Below are positions 16,915-25,382 of a DNA stretch of 64,000 nucleotides, one piece after another (the stretch's first letter is position 1; each line of letters begins with the position of its first letter). This DNA is from Phycisphaerae bacterium (GTDB lineage: Bacteria > Planctomycetota > Phycisphaerae > Sedimentisphaerales > Anaerobacaceae), in assembly GCA_016782865.1 (NCBI GenBank), contig JADHXR010000003.1, forward strand, positions 1 to 64,000. The letters are read 5' to 3'. Under the pieces are notes generated by a model. The model was not told the DNA's origin. It did no database searches and saw only the letters and a program-made list of their open reading frames with translations. Position numbers and translations under genes: made by a program.

Positions 16915-17733
16915 TTAAGCTCTGCTCTTGCCGCCCGAGACGTTGACTACGGTGCCGTGTATGTAGCCTGCCCGGTCGGAGGCCAAGAAGCACACGGTGC
17001 CCGCGACTTCGCTGAGCTTGCCGCTTCTTCCCAGCGGGATAGAAATTTGCTCATACTTGCTCCGCAGCGTCTCGACGGTAATTCCCCGCGTGTAGGCCAG
17101 CGCGCGTTCGTATTCCTCGGAGCGCAGCGCGGTTGCTTCCAGGATTCCCGGCGCCACGCCGACGACGCGGACATTGTGTTTGCCCAGCTCTTTTGCCCAT
17201 GACCTGGTGAGATTGTAGACCGCCGCCTTGGTGCCTGCGTAGACGCTCTGGCCCTCCGAGCCTTCCATGCCGGATTCGGATGCCATGTTGATTATGATGC
17301 CGCCTTTGTCAGATTTCATCATAACACGTGCAGCCGCCTGGGCGCAGAGGAAGAGTCCCTTCTGGTTGATCGATACGACCCTGTCCCAGACCTCTTCAGT
17401 CAGTTCTTCTTGGCCGGCTGGATCGACGAGTAACCGCGGAATATTTATCCCGGCGTTGTTTACCAGTATATCAACCCCGCCGAAAGCATCCAGCGCGGCC
17501 TGGATCATTGCCTCGACGCTTGCTTTGTTGGTTACGTCGGTTCTTGTCGCGATGTGCTCGCCGCCGAACTGCTGTTTCAGAGTAGTAGCGAGTTTCGCGG
17601 CACCCTTTTCATCCACGTCAGCGACGACAGTTCGCGCCCCAACTTCGGCGAAGCCCTCACAGATAGCTCTGCCAAGGCCTGAGGCTCCTCCGGTAACGAT
17701 TGCGACTCTTTCTTCCAGGTTGAGCCAACTCAT
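16915..17733 (-). CDS. SDR-family NAD(P)-dependent oxidoreductase
   Basis: A 272-residue classical short-chain dehydrogenase. Rossmann motif TGGASGLG at 14-21, NNAG at 92-95, catalytic Y165 and K169 in YAGTK, with the catalytic Ser in NMASESG. An acidic residue after strand 2 (VVADVDE) suggests preference for NAD over NADP (inference). Located 36 bases downstream of a zinc-dependent polyol dehydrogenase on the same strand, so the two probably form a sugar or polyol oxidation operon. The substrate cannot be told from sequence. Confidence 0.9.
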   Translation of the reverse strand: MSWLNLEERVAIVTGGASGLGRAICEGFAEVGARTVVADVDEKGAAKLATTLKQQFGGEHIATRTDVTNKASVEAMIQAALDAFGGVDILVNNAGINIPRLLVDPAGQEELTEEVWDRVVSINQKGLFLCAQAAARVMMKSDKGGIIINMASESGMEGSEGQSVYAGTKAAVYNLTRSWAKELGKHNVRVVGVAPGILEATALRSEEYERALAYTRGITVETLRSKYEQISIPLGRSGKLSEVAGTVCFLASDRAGYIHGTVVNVSGGKSRA

Positions 17734-17769
17734 TTAGATTAGTTCTCCAAGAAAACACTCATACAAAAC

Positions 17770-18801
17770 TTATAGGTTAATCATTGCCTTTATTACGCCG
17801 TCGCCGTACTCGGCGACAAGATCGAACGCCTCGGCCGTCCGCTCGAGCGGCAGGCGGTGTGTTATCATGAAATCGATGTCGACCTGTCCCGATCCGATCA
17901 GGTCCATCGCCGTCTGGACACAGTGATTCTGCCGACGGATATATCTTATGGAAAGCTCCTTTCGTCGGAACTTGTCGACATTGAACGATACCGTGTCCTG
18001 TCTGGCGGTCCCCACCATCACCAGCAGCCCGCCGGCTCCGAGCAGGTCGAACGACTGATCCATCGCTTCCTGCTGGCCGCAGCATTCGAAGACGACGTCC
18101 AGCCCGAGAGGCTCGGCGGCGAGGATATCGCTTACGATGTCGGTGTTGTCGGGATTTGCCGCCCAGTCGGCGCCAGCGCCACTGGCGGCTTTGAGGCGGG
18201 CGTCGATCTTGTCCGTAACATAAATCTTGCCTGCTTTTTGGACTTGCGTTGCCAGAAGGACGCTGAGTCCGATCGGTCCGGTGCCGAGGATCGCAACTTT
18301 GGCGCCGTCGGTCAAGTCCCCCCGTTGGACCGTATATGTGCCGATAGAAAAAGGCTCACACAACGCCGCCTGCTCCAATGTAATGGCTCCGGCGGTCGGG
18401 TAGCAGCACTCCTCGGGCATAACCATATACTCGCACAGGCATCCGCCCAGCCCGGGCGAGCCGAGAAACAGCACATTGTCGCACGTATTCTCTCTGCCCT
18501 TTAGACACTGATCGCACCGATGGCACGGTATCGCGGGGTCCACGACGATGGCATCGCCGACTTTGACGCGGCTGACCGAACCGCCGACCGCTTCGACCGT
18601 GGCGGAGCATTCGTGGCCGATGATGAAGGGATACTCAACGATCTGCGAGCCGATCCTGCCGGTCTCGTAGTAGTGCACATCCGAGCCGCAGACGCCCACC
18701 GCCTCGATCTTCAGCAGAACGTCGGTGTCTTTCTCAATCTTCGGATCAGGCAAATCCATGAACTCCATTTGCCTCAAACTCGTCAGCACAACCGCCTTCA
18801 T
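17770..18801 (-). CDS. Zinc-dependent polyol (sorbitol/xylitol-type) dehydrogenase
   Basis: A 343-residue medium-chain dehydrogenase. Catalytic zinc ligands are C38 in VGVCGSDVHYYETG and H63-E64 in GHE. The structural zinc cysteines are C93, C96, C99 and C107 in CHRCDQCLKGRENTC. The NAD-binding GTGPIGLS motif lies near 173. The SDVHYYETGRIG pattern is that of the sorbitol/L-iditol/xylitol dehydrogenase group. AGAGG lies before the ATG. It is first in a two-gene unit with an SDR oxidoreductase; together they could interconvert a polyol and its keto form (inference). Confidence 0.9.
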   Translation of the reverse strand: MKAVVLTSLRQMEFMDLPDPKIEKDTDVLLKIEAVGVCGSDVHYYETGRIGSQIVEYPFIIGHECSATVEAVGGSVSRVKVGDAIVVDPAIPCHRCDQCLKGRENTCDNVLFLGSPGLGGCLCEYMVMPEECCYPTAGAITLEQAALCEPFSIGTYTVQRGDLTDGAKVAILGTGPIGLSVLLATQVQKAGKIYVTDKIDARLKAASGAGADWAANPDNTDIVSDILAAEPLGLDVVFECCGQQEAMDQSFDLLGAGGLLVMVGTARQDTVSFNVDKFRRKELSIRYIRRQNHCVQTAMDLIGSGQVDIDFMITHRLPLERTAEAFDLVAEYGDGVIKAMINL

Positions 18802-19012
18802 ACAATTCCTCTGAAACTTTCAGTTCGAAAAGAGACTACTTTGTCGTATCAATCAAGGAAAGGCCATCTTATAGCAGAAGGCAGCGCCCTTTACCAGAAA
18901 TTATCCGGCGGCACGGTTCGAACCTTTCGATTTGCATGTCAGAATGCAAAGAAAAGTTCAGGCGTCTCTCTGGATTTGTCGATACTCAATCAGAAACGAC
19001 CTATTATCATCG

Positions 19013-19807
19013 TCATCTTGCAGGAACCAGCTTTATCTCGAAGAGTTTAGGCCAGCATTTGCCGGTCACGAACAGCCGGCCGGTGGCGGGGTCGTGTGCG
19101 ATGCCGTTGAAGACATCTATTTCGTCGTTCTTGTCCCGGGCAGTCAAGAGGCCCTCGCAGTCTATCCAGCCGATTATCTGGCCCGTCTCTGGATCGATCC
19201 GGGCGATGCGGTCGCCGGGCCAGACGTTGGCGTAAATCTGGCCATCTATATACTCCAGTTCGTTTACCCACCCTATGGGGGTATTCTGGTCGAGCACCAT
19301 TATCTTACGGACTCGCGCGAACGTTTGAGGGTCCAGGAAATAGATCATGGGTGTGCCATCACTCATGATCAGATGTTTGCCGTCGTGGGTAAGGCCCCAA
19401 CCCTCGGTGGGGTACTTGAATTCCTCCAGTTGCTCGAACGTATTCTTGTCGTAGACGAATCCTACTCTAGATAGATATGTCAACTGGATGATGCGGTCCT
19501 CGAAGATTGTGATGCCTTCGCCGAAGAATCTGTCCGGCAGTTTGTGGCTTTGCAGGACTTTGCCCGTCTGTAATTCGACTTTGCGCAGTTCCGAGCGCCC
19601 GTTGAGGCCCGTTCCTTCGTAGAGGACCCCGTCCTCGAAAACCAGGCCCTGTGTGAAAGCTGCCCGGTCATGATCGAAAGTGTTGACTATTTCGCAGGTC
19701 CAGATTGCGGGGCTGTCGGGGCTTTTGGAAAACAGGCCGAACACGACGAGAGCCACTGTCGGCAGTGCTATCAACCCAACAACGAATAGCTTGGAGAACC
19801 GCTTCAC
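19013..19807 (-). CDS. Glutaminyl-peptide cyclotransferase (beta-propeller type)
   Basis: A 264-residue protein from GTG at 19807. An N-terminal membrane anchor/signal (about 5-25) precedes a five-bladed propeller of the plant/bacterial glutamine cyclotransferase family, which converts N-terminal Gln to pyroglutamate. Family signatures: FTQGLVFEDGVLYEGTGLNG, KLPDRFFGEGI, THDGKHLIMSDGTP, WVNELEYIDGQIYANVW and NGIAHDPATGRLFVTGKCWP. The GTG has GAGG 8 bases upstream. An alternative in-frame ATG at 19843 would overlap the upstream GTPase gene by 8 bases. It is probably co-transcribed with that gene and acts in the periplasm. Confidence 0.88.
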   Translation of the reverse strand: MKRFSKLFVVGLIALPTVALVVFGLFSKSPDSPAIWTCEIVNTFDHDRAAFTQGLVFEDGVLYEGTGLNGRSELRKVELQTGKVLQSHKLPDRFFGEGITIFEDRIIQLTYLSRVGFVYDKNTFEQLEEFKYPTEGWGLTHDGKHLIMSDGTPMIYFLDPQTFARVRKIMVLDQNTPIGWVNELEYIDGQIYANVWPGDRIARIDPETGQIIGWIDCEGLLTARDKNDEIDVFNGIAHDPATGRLFVTGKCWPKLFEIKLVPAR

Positions 19808-19835
19808 TAATATCACCTCAGAGTAATGCCGAGCT

Positions 19836-20906
19836 TTAAACATTAAACCTGAAATTGATGATGTCGCCGTCCTGAACTACATAATCTTTGCCTTCGAGTC
19901 GAGTCTTGCCGGCAGCTTTGAGAGCTTTTTCGTCGCCATGCTCCTTCAAATCCTCAAAGCTGAAAGTCTCAGCCCTGATGAAACCTCGCTTGATGTCGCT
20001 GTGCACTTTTCCCGCCGCGTCGAGTGCCACGGTGCCTTTACTTATGGGCCAGGCACGCAGCTCGTCGGAGCCGATGGTCAAGAAGCTGATAAGACCCAGT
20101 GCCGAGTAGCAGCTCGTGACGAATTTGCTCGCCGCCGATTCGGTAATTCCCAGGTCCGCCATGAACTCCGTTCTGCTCTCGGCGTCCAATTGTGCCAATT
20201 CGTGCTCCAGCTTAGCGCAAATCGTAATGACCGGCGCCGAACTGTCAATGCGATCCGCAAAATCGAACTTCTCGTCCAACCGATCTTCGCTGACATTGAT
20301 CGCAACCACGACGGGCCTGAGCGTCAGGAAGCCGAGGGACTTAATAATTCGGTGTTCGGCTTCGGTTTCGATAGCCGAGCTTATCGGCTTTTCCGATTCG
20401 ATCGCCTCCTGCAATTTCTTCTGCAAAGCAAGTTCCGCCTTGTCGCGGGCCTGGGTTTTGGTCGGCTTGTGGACCTGTTTTTCGAGTCTTTCGATTCGCG
20501 TGGCCACAAGCTCCAGGTCGGCCAGCTGCAACTCGGTTTGAAGCTCGGCCAAATCTCTCGCCGGGTCTATCGAGTTGCGGTAGGGGGGCACCGTCGGGTC
20601 GTCGAACGCCCTGACCACCAGAACGAGCAGATCGACCGTCCTGATCTGGCCAATCAACCGTCTGGCCGCGGCCCGGCCGTGATCGTCGGTGAAGTTGAAG
20701 CCCGGCAGGTCCAGGCAGTCGATCGTGGCGTACGTCGTCTTCTTGGGCTTGCAGTATGGGGCCAGCCAATCGAATCTGTCATCCGGGACCCCAACAATGG
20801 CCTCGTTGATCGTCGCCGCTCCCGCGGCGGGAACCGCCTTGCCCGTCAGGCTGGCCAGAATTGTGCTCTTACCCGACTGAAGCAAACCAAGCAATGCCAC
20901 CTTCAT
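19836..20906 (-). CDS. YchF/Obg-related GTPase with C-terminal TGS-like domain
   Basis: A 356-residue P-loop GTPase. Walker A is GLLQSGKST at 7-15, whereas true YchF proteins read NVGKST there. G3 is DLPGF. A helical coiled-coil insertion (about 140-200) precedes the C-terminal DUF933/TGS-like domain, with the YchF-type motif SDELRAWPISKG and terminal VQDGDIINFRFNV. It is therefore a divergent YchF relative. YchF/OLA1 proteins bind ribosomes and hydrolyse ATP or GTP; which nucleotide is used here is not known. The gene overlaps or nearly abuts the glutaminyl cyclase gene. Confidence 0.85.
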   Translation of the reverse strand: MKVALLGLLQSGKSTILASLTGKAVPAAGAATINEAIVGVPDDRFDWLAPYCKPKKTTYATIDCLDLPGFNFTDDHGRAAARRLIGQIRTVDLLVLVVRAFDDPTVPPYRNSIDPARDLAELQTELQLADLELVATRIERLEKQVHKPTKTQARDKAELALQKKLQEAIESEKPISSAIETEAEHRIIKSLGFLTLRPVVVAINVSEDRLDEKFDFADRIDSSAPVITICAKLEHELAQLDAESRTEFMADLGITESAASKFVTSCYSALGLISFLTIGSDELRAWPISKGTVALDAAGKVHSDIKRGFIRAETFSFEDLKEHGDEKALKAAGKTRLEGKDYVVQDGDIINFRFNV

Positions 20907-21074
20907 ATTACTACACTTGCCTTTCTACCATAAACAGATCCGAACAAAAAAGGGAGTTTACACCATCTTGGAGAATCTTGCGAATGTAAAAAGTGGGACT
21001 CGACCGATCCGACGCGAGTAAAAGTTTTTGGAAATTTGATGTTGCTTGTGGGCCAGTTATGGTATAAGGGCGAT

Positions 21075-21734
21075 ATGGCGAAGTATCCGATATTTCTCGA
21101 ATTGAGCGGACGCCGCGTCGTTGTGATCGGCGGCGGGGTTGTGGCAGCGCGAAAAGCTCAGGTGCTGCTTGCCGCGGGGGCCCGCCTGGTGGTGGTGGCC
21201 GAACGTATCGATGAGATGCTGACAGTTCTCTGCCGGGACAATAGCGCTGAAATAGTCAAATCCAAGTATGCCAAGAGTTATCTCGCCGAAGCCGTGCTCG
21301 TCGTGGCCGCGACGAACAACAGCCAGCTCAACAAGCAGATTTACAGGGATTGCCAGGAATTGGAGGTTCTGTGCAACGTAGTTGACGTGCCGGAGCTTTG
21401 CGATTTCTTTGTGCCGGCCGTCGTCAAACGAGGCGACCTGCAGATAGCCATCGGCACCGAGGGTCAGTGTCCGGCCTACGCGGGCCATCTTAGAAAGAAG
21501 CTCGAAGGCATCTTCACCGAAGAACACGGCGAGTTTCTCGCCGAACTGGAAACGATTCGAAAACAGATTATCCAGGACGTGTCCGACCCGGCCGATCGGA
21601 AAAGTCTGTTGGGACGGCTGGTGGCCGAAAAGTCGTTCGAGTATTTCGTGGAAAACGGTCCCTCCAAGTGGCGAACCTTCGCCGACGAAGTCATCAGCAG
21701 CCTGCCCCTTTCACGGCAAGGAGAACCATTATGA
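21075..21734 (+). CDS. Precorrin-2 dehydrogenase/sirohydrochlorin ferrochelatase (CysG N-terminal type)
   Basis: A 219-residue NAD-dependent siroheme-synthase domain. It begins MAKYPIFLELSGRRVVVIGG, with the Rossmann glycine cluster at 19-21 and the family motif VVDVPELCDFFVPAVVKRGDLQIAI, followed by a helical C-terminal dimer region. It oxidises precorrin-2 to sirohydrochlorin and may insert iron. The start at 21075 is preferred because the conserved sequence begins there; AAGGGCG sits just upstream and overlaps a TATAAG box, so the transcript might have almost no leader. No uroporphyrinogen methyltransferase is fused or adjacent. Confidence 0.9.
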   Translation: MAKYPIFLELSGRRVVVIGGGVVAARKAQVLLAAGARLVVVAERIDEMLTVLCRDNSAEIVKSKYAKSYLAEAVLVVAATNNSQLNKQIYRDCQELEVLCNVVDVPELCDFFVPAVVKRGDLQIAIGTEGQCPAYAGHLRKKLEGIFTEEHGEFLAELETIRKQIIQDVSDPADRKSLLGRLVAEKSFEYFVENGPSKWRTFADEVISSLPLSRQGEPL

Positions 21735-21811
21735 GAGATTGGCTCAAGTCAGGCCCACGTGAAGTGGGAGCGTAAGTACCATGTTGTAATTCCGCTCATC
21801 CGGACGGTTTA

Positions 21812-22141
21812 TCAGGCTTCTATCTTGTCGATTATGACTTGCAGATACTTCTGGCGGTGGCCAATGCGTCTTCTGCTGTTCTTGCGTCTGCGAAAGTGTG
21901 TCGGATAGAGCTTTTTGCCCTTAACGATGGCATCCTCAGAGGTGGTCTTGAATGAGGCAATCACCTTGGCGCCTTCCAGATAGGGGGCGCCGATTCTGGT
22001 TTCTTCGCCGTCACTGATCAGCAAAACCTTGTCCAATTCGATCGCCTTGGCATCGGGGGCAACATCAGTCAGATCAATATTCACACAGTCGCCTTCGGCG
22101 ACCTTATATTGCCTCGACCCCTGCTCAATTACTGCGTACAT
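21812..22141 (-). CDS. rplU: 50S ribosomal protein L21
   Basis: A 109-residue L21, starting MYAVIEQGSRQYKV and ending with the family signature FRRRKNSRRRIGHRQKYLQVIIDKI. It binds 23S rRNA in the large subunit. GGAG lies 10 bases before the ATG. The usual downstream partner rpmA (L27) is absent: the gene is followed by the convergent siroheme dehydrogenase. A promoter of good quality lies 50-80 bases upstream. Confidence 0.97.
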   Translation of the reverse strand: MYAVIEQGSRQYKVAEGDCVNIDLTDVAPDAKAIELDKVLLISDGEETRIGAPYLEGAKVIASFKTTSEDAIVKGKKLYPTHFRRRKNSRRRIGHRQKYLQVIIDKIEA

Positions 22142-22193
22142 TTGCGATAAACTCCAGGTCTATACATGGTCAAAAATCAATTCAGAATCCAGC

Positions 22194-22221
22194 ATTTTAC
22201 ATATTCAGCGTTTTTTGTAAA
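22194..22221 (-). promoter_or_regulatory. Sigma-70-type promoter for rplU
   Basis: On the minus strand, TTTACA (22221-22216), a 16-base spacer and TAAAAT (22199-22194). The expected start near 22187 gives a leader of about 45 nt before rplU. Confidence 0.45.
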
Positions 22222-22303
22222 GCAAATAATCGGATATTTTTGTATTCTATTGCCGAATATGAGGTTAGAGAACTGGCTTTGGTATTCTTGAAGGGGTAAT
22301 TTC

Positions 22304-23137
22304 GTGCAGATAGCGATGATCCAAGACAAAATCGTGCCGGCGGCAGAGGTCGATCCGATCCATTACGACCGCGGCATTTTTTTTGGCGACGGGGTTTACG
22401 AGGTGATGCGAAGCTATGACGGCAAGCTTTTCGCACTTGACGAACATCTGCGGAGATTCGCCAACAGCCTCTCTGCGATTGAAATAACCGGCCTGGATAT
22501 CGACGAAATCCGCGTCAGGGTGCTCAAGGCCTTTGACGCCGCCGGCATTGCAAACGCCAAGATATATTTTCACGTTACGCGAGGTTCGGCGCCGAGAGAC
22601 CGCGGCTGGGACGATAATCTGAAGCCTAATTTCTTCCTGAACCTCTCGGAGGTGGCCGACAACACTGAGGACAGGACAAAGGGAATTGCCGTATCGACGC
22701 ATCCCGATTGGCGGTGGAAAAGATGCGACATAAAATCGCTTAATCTGCTGGCCAACGTTCTGGCCACTACCGACGCTGCGAGAAAAGGCTGCGGCGAGGC
22801 GATACTCGTCGACGAGGCCGGGCTGATAACCGAGGGCGCCGGCTCAGCGTTTTTCGCCATCCGCGGGCAAACGCTGCAAACCGCGCCGCTTACCGCCAAT
22901 ATCCTGCCTTCCATCACCCGCGAATTCACGCTCAAAGCGGCCGGGAACGTCGGACTTCAGATCGTCGAGGAGTCACTGACGGTCGAGCAGGCGGCCTGCG
23001 CGGATGAGCTTATGATCGCCTCGACCACACAGGACACTGTTGCGGTGGTGAAATTTGACGGCAAGCCCGTTGCAGATGGCAAACCCGGCAAATATGCGAA
23101 ATTGATTGCCGAGGAATTCCGCCTTTTCACCGCATGA
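22304..23137 (+). CDS. Class IV aminotransferase (D-amino acid / branched-chain type)
   Basis: A 277-residue PLP-dependent fold-type IV transaminase. The cofactor lysine is K144 in RWKRCDIKSLN, which matches the D-alanine aminotransferase-like pattern (CDIKSLNLL). Other family motifs are YDRGIFFGDGVYEVMR near 21, HLRRF at about 48, EGAGSAFF, and LTANILPSITR. D-amino acid aminotransferase (Dat-like) is the best reading, with 4-amino-4-deoxychorismate lyase or branched-chain aminotransferase as alternatives. It starts at a GTG with AAGGGG 8 bases upstream. It is followed closely by the SGNH lipoprotein gene on the same strand. Confidence 0.88.
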   Translation: MQIAMIQDKIVPAAEVDPIHYDRGIFFGDGVYEVMRSYDGKLFALDEHLRRFANSLSAIEITGLDIDEIRVRVLKAFDAAGIANAKIYFHVTRGSAPRDRGWDDNLKPNFFLNLSEVADNTEDRTKGIAVSTHPDWRWKRCDIKSLNLLANVLATTDAARKGCGEAILVDEAGLITEGAGSAFFAIRGQTLQTAPLTANILPSITREFTLKAAGNVGLQIVEESLTVEQAACADELMIASTTQDTVAVVKFDGKPVADGKPGKYAKLIAEEFRLFTA

Positions 23138-23222
23138 CGGCTTGCATTTCGCAAAAGAGGCGCCTAACATGTCCGCATTAGTCTATCAGCGCAGAAATCC
23201 TGAGAAAGGAGCAGTGACTATT

Positions 23223-24521
23223 ATGAGAAGAAATATCCTGAGAATCACCGCAGTTTTGGCCATCCTCTGTTTATCCGCAGTTGGTTGCGCGAGACTTGAT
23301 AGTGGCAGACCGGTTTGTGCCGAGTGCTATCGCCAGACCATCCGCGTGGCATGTGTCGGCGACAGCATCACCTACGGATCGGGCATCAAGGTTCGCTCCG
23401 GAGACAGCTACCCGGCCCAGTTGGCCACGATGCTGGGCGACAAGTGGCAGGTCCGCAATTTCGGCGTTGGCGGCGCCACCATGCTCAAGAGCGGTGACAA
23501 GCCCTACTGGCAGCAGCAGGCGTTTACCGACGCGCTGGCTTACAACCCCCACGTAGTCATAATTAAGCTGGGGACCAACGACACCAAGCCGCAGAACTGG
23601 GAATTCAAAGGCGATTTTGTTGCCGACTATGCAGACATGATCGACCAATTCGCAGATTTGCCCGCTGAGCCGCGTATTTGGATATGCAATCCCGTCCCGG
23701 CCTACCCCGAGCGATGGGGGATCAGCGATTCACGAATCAAAGATGAAGTCATCCCGCTTGCCGCCAAGGTGGCCCGCAAACGCGACATTCCGGTCATCGA
23801 CCTGTATGATGCACTCAGGGGAAAGCCCGAGTTGTTTCCCGATCTGATCCACCCGAACGCCGAGGGGGCCTATCATATCGCACGAGAGGTTTACGCGGCG
23901 CTGACAGGTTTGCAGTTTACGGGCGAATACGCCGAGCCTGCGCCTGCGAAGGTGCTGATAATCGGAGATTCGATCTCCATCGGCTATTTCAGACCCGTCC
24001 AGGAGATGCTCGAAGGCAGGGCGATCGTCGAGCACAATCCGGGCAACGCCGCACACACCGCCAACGGACTTGCCCGGCTCGATGAATGGCTGGGCGATAC
24101 CAAGTGGGACGTAATTCACTTTAACCACGGGTTGCACGATCTGAAGTACATTGATGAGAAGGGCAAGAACGCCCCCGCCGAGCAGGGCAAACAACAGATA
24201 CCGATCGACCAATATGAGAAGAACCTGGATGAGATGGTGAGAAGGCTCAAGAAGACCGGCGCGAAATTGATCTTCGCCAACACGACGCCGGTGCCGGACG
24301 GGACAGGAATCAGGGTCAAGGGGGACGCCAAGATATACAACGTTGCCGCCGAGAGGGTTATGAAGAAGCACGGCGTCCCGGTGAATGATCTCTACTCATT
24401 CTCGATGGCCCGCCTCGAAAAGATTCAAAGGCTGCGCAATGTGCACTTCTTTCCCGAGGGCTCGCGCCTGTTGGGCGAGCAGGTCACCAAATACATTCTC
24501 AAAGTACTTGACGAGCAATAG
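23223..24521 (+). CDS. Lipoprotein with two SGNH/GDSL hydrolase domains
   Basis: A 432-residue protein. The N-terminal signal ends with lipobox SAVGC (Cys22), so it is probably lipid-anchored. Domain 1 (about 40-235) has block I ACVGDSITYGSG with Ser48, block III KLGTNDTKP and block V DLIHPNAEG. Domain 2 (about 240-432) has IIGDSISIGYF, HFNHGLHDLK and NVHFFPEGSR. Both therefore keep the Ser and the Asp-x-x-His-type ends, and domain 2 retains GDS. SGNH enzymes deacetylate sugars or cleave esters. The start at 23223 is chosen for AAAGGAG and the signal peptide; the frame is open further upstream into the transaminase gene. Confidence 0.88.
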   Translation: MRRNILRITAVLAILCLSAVGCARLDSGRPVCAECYRQTIRVACVGDSITYGSGIKVRSGDSYPAQLATMLGDKWQVRNFGVGGATMLKSGDKPYWQQQAFTDALAYNPHVVIIKLGTNDTKPQNWEFKGDFVADYADMIDQFADLPAEPRIWICNPVPAYPERWGISDSRIKDEVIPLAAKVARKRDIPVIDLYDALRGKPELFPDLIHPNAEGAYHIAREVYAALTGLQFTGEYAEPAPAKVLIIGDSISIGYFRPVQEMLEGRAIVEHNPGNAAHTANGLARLDEWLGDTKWDVIHFNHGLHDLKYIDEKGKNAPAEQGKQQIPIDQYEKNLDEMVRRLKKTGAKLIFANTTPVPDGTGIRVKGDAKIYNVAAERVMKKHGVPVNDLYSFSMARLEKIQRLRNVHFFPEGSRLLGEQVTKYILKVLDEQ

Positions 24522-24539
24522 TTGAAATGTATAGGAATT

Positions 24540-24712
24540 CGGTTATCAGAGTATCAGGAAATCAGGTAGTGGGTATCACGTCATCAGGATATCAGTTGGG
24601 TCCCGCCGTCCGGCAGACCTGCCGGATCATTCCTGATGCCCTGAGGTCCTGATAACCTGCACCCTGATAACCTGGTATCCAGATACCCTTGTCTTGTATG
24701 TGATAGCCGAAA
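24540..24712. repeat. Inward-facing array of degenerate ATCAGG words around a hairpin
   Basis: The left half carries repeated ATCAGG/ATCAGA words (about seven between 24543 and 24597); the right half carries the complement CCTGAT/CCTGA several times (24630-24680). Between them lies the inverted repeat CCGGCAG / CTGCCGG. No coding potential is seen. It resembles a small palindromic intergenic element. Confidence 0.6.
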
Positions 24713-24731
24713 CTTACGCCGGATGTTTTGA

Positions 24732-25154
24732 ATGAAGGATATTGTCACATCGATCGTAAGCTGGTCGGACAGGCAAGCCGAGCTTATTTCAGTCCGGCGC
24801 TGTGTTTTCATCGAAGAGCAAAAAGTGCCTGAGAGCATTGAAATAGACGGCAAAGATCCCGACTGCTTCCACGTCCTGGCTTGTGACGGAGCAGGCAACC
24901 CCATAGGAACTACGCGACTGGCCAGAAGCGGCAAGATCGGCAGAATGGCGGTCCTGCCCGAGCATCGCGGCCTGGGAGTGGGGCGAGAAATGCTCCGCGT
25001 GATAATGGACTGTGGACGTGCCAACGGAATAGCGGACTTTCATCTATCGGCGCAGATCGGCGCGGTGGGATTCTACCAAAAAATGGGCTTTGAAACCTAC
25101 GGCGAACAATTTGAAGAAGCCGGCATAGCGCACATAAACATGAGACCGAAATAA
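24732..25154 (+). CDS. GNAT-family N-acetyltransferase
   Basis: A 140-residue acetyl-CoA-dependent acetyltransferase. Acetyl-CoA-binding motif A is RMAVLPEHRGLGVGREML (R/Q-x-x-G-x-G/A present), and motif B includes AQIGAVGFYQKMGFETYGEQFEEAGI. The start of the fold, VRRCVFIEEQKVP, matches the ElaA/YjcF-like group. The substrate is unknown. It stands alone, without a clear ribosome site. Confidence 0.9.
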   Translation: MKDIVTSIVSWSDRQAELISVRRCVFIEEQKVPESIEIDGKDPDCFHVLACDGAGNPIGTTRLARSGKIGRMAVLPEHRGLGVGREMLRVIMDCGRANGIADFHLSAQIGAVGFYQKMGFETYGEQFEEAGIAHINMRPK

Positions 25155-25187
25155 CCAGAGAAGTACGTGGTCGTTCGATTTCAACAA

Positions 25188-25240
25188 ACCGCGGATTTCA
25201 CAGCCTGCCCTGAGCGAAGCCGAACGGGGATTACACAGAT
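25188..25240. repeat. Interspersed intergenic repeat words
   Basis: CCGCGGATTTCACAG and GGGATTACACAGATG are the two halves of a common interspersed phrase. They are separated here by CCTGCCCTGAGCGAAGCCGAA, itself similar to a widespread repeat word. No gene lies between 25155 and 25382. Confidence 0.4.
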
Positions 25241-25382
25241 GCACGGTCAACAAACCTGCACCTCAAAAAATGTACCGTACACCTCCCGTGGGTCTCTGCT
25301 AACTGCGACCTTGTGACGTGCACGCAAGAGCAACCGCGAGTGAAGTCGAGACGGTAACTTGCGTTGCCGCCGTGTCGAGAGA

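Noticed and set aside
18905-18930. GGTTCGAACC word suggesting a tRNA T-arm
   Set aside because: No cloverleaf, acceptor stem or anticodon arm can be drawn around it.
19938-20933. 331-residue frame antisense to the YchF-like GTPase
   Set aside because: Arg- and Gln-rich shadow translation; the opposite strand has a P-loop and TGS domain.
24540-24712. ATCAGG repeats as a CRISPR array
   Set aside because: Repeats are only six bases, irregularly spaced and reverse orientation midway; no cas genes nearby.
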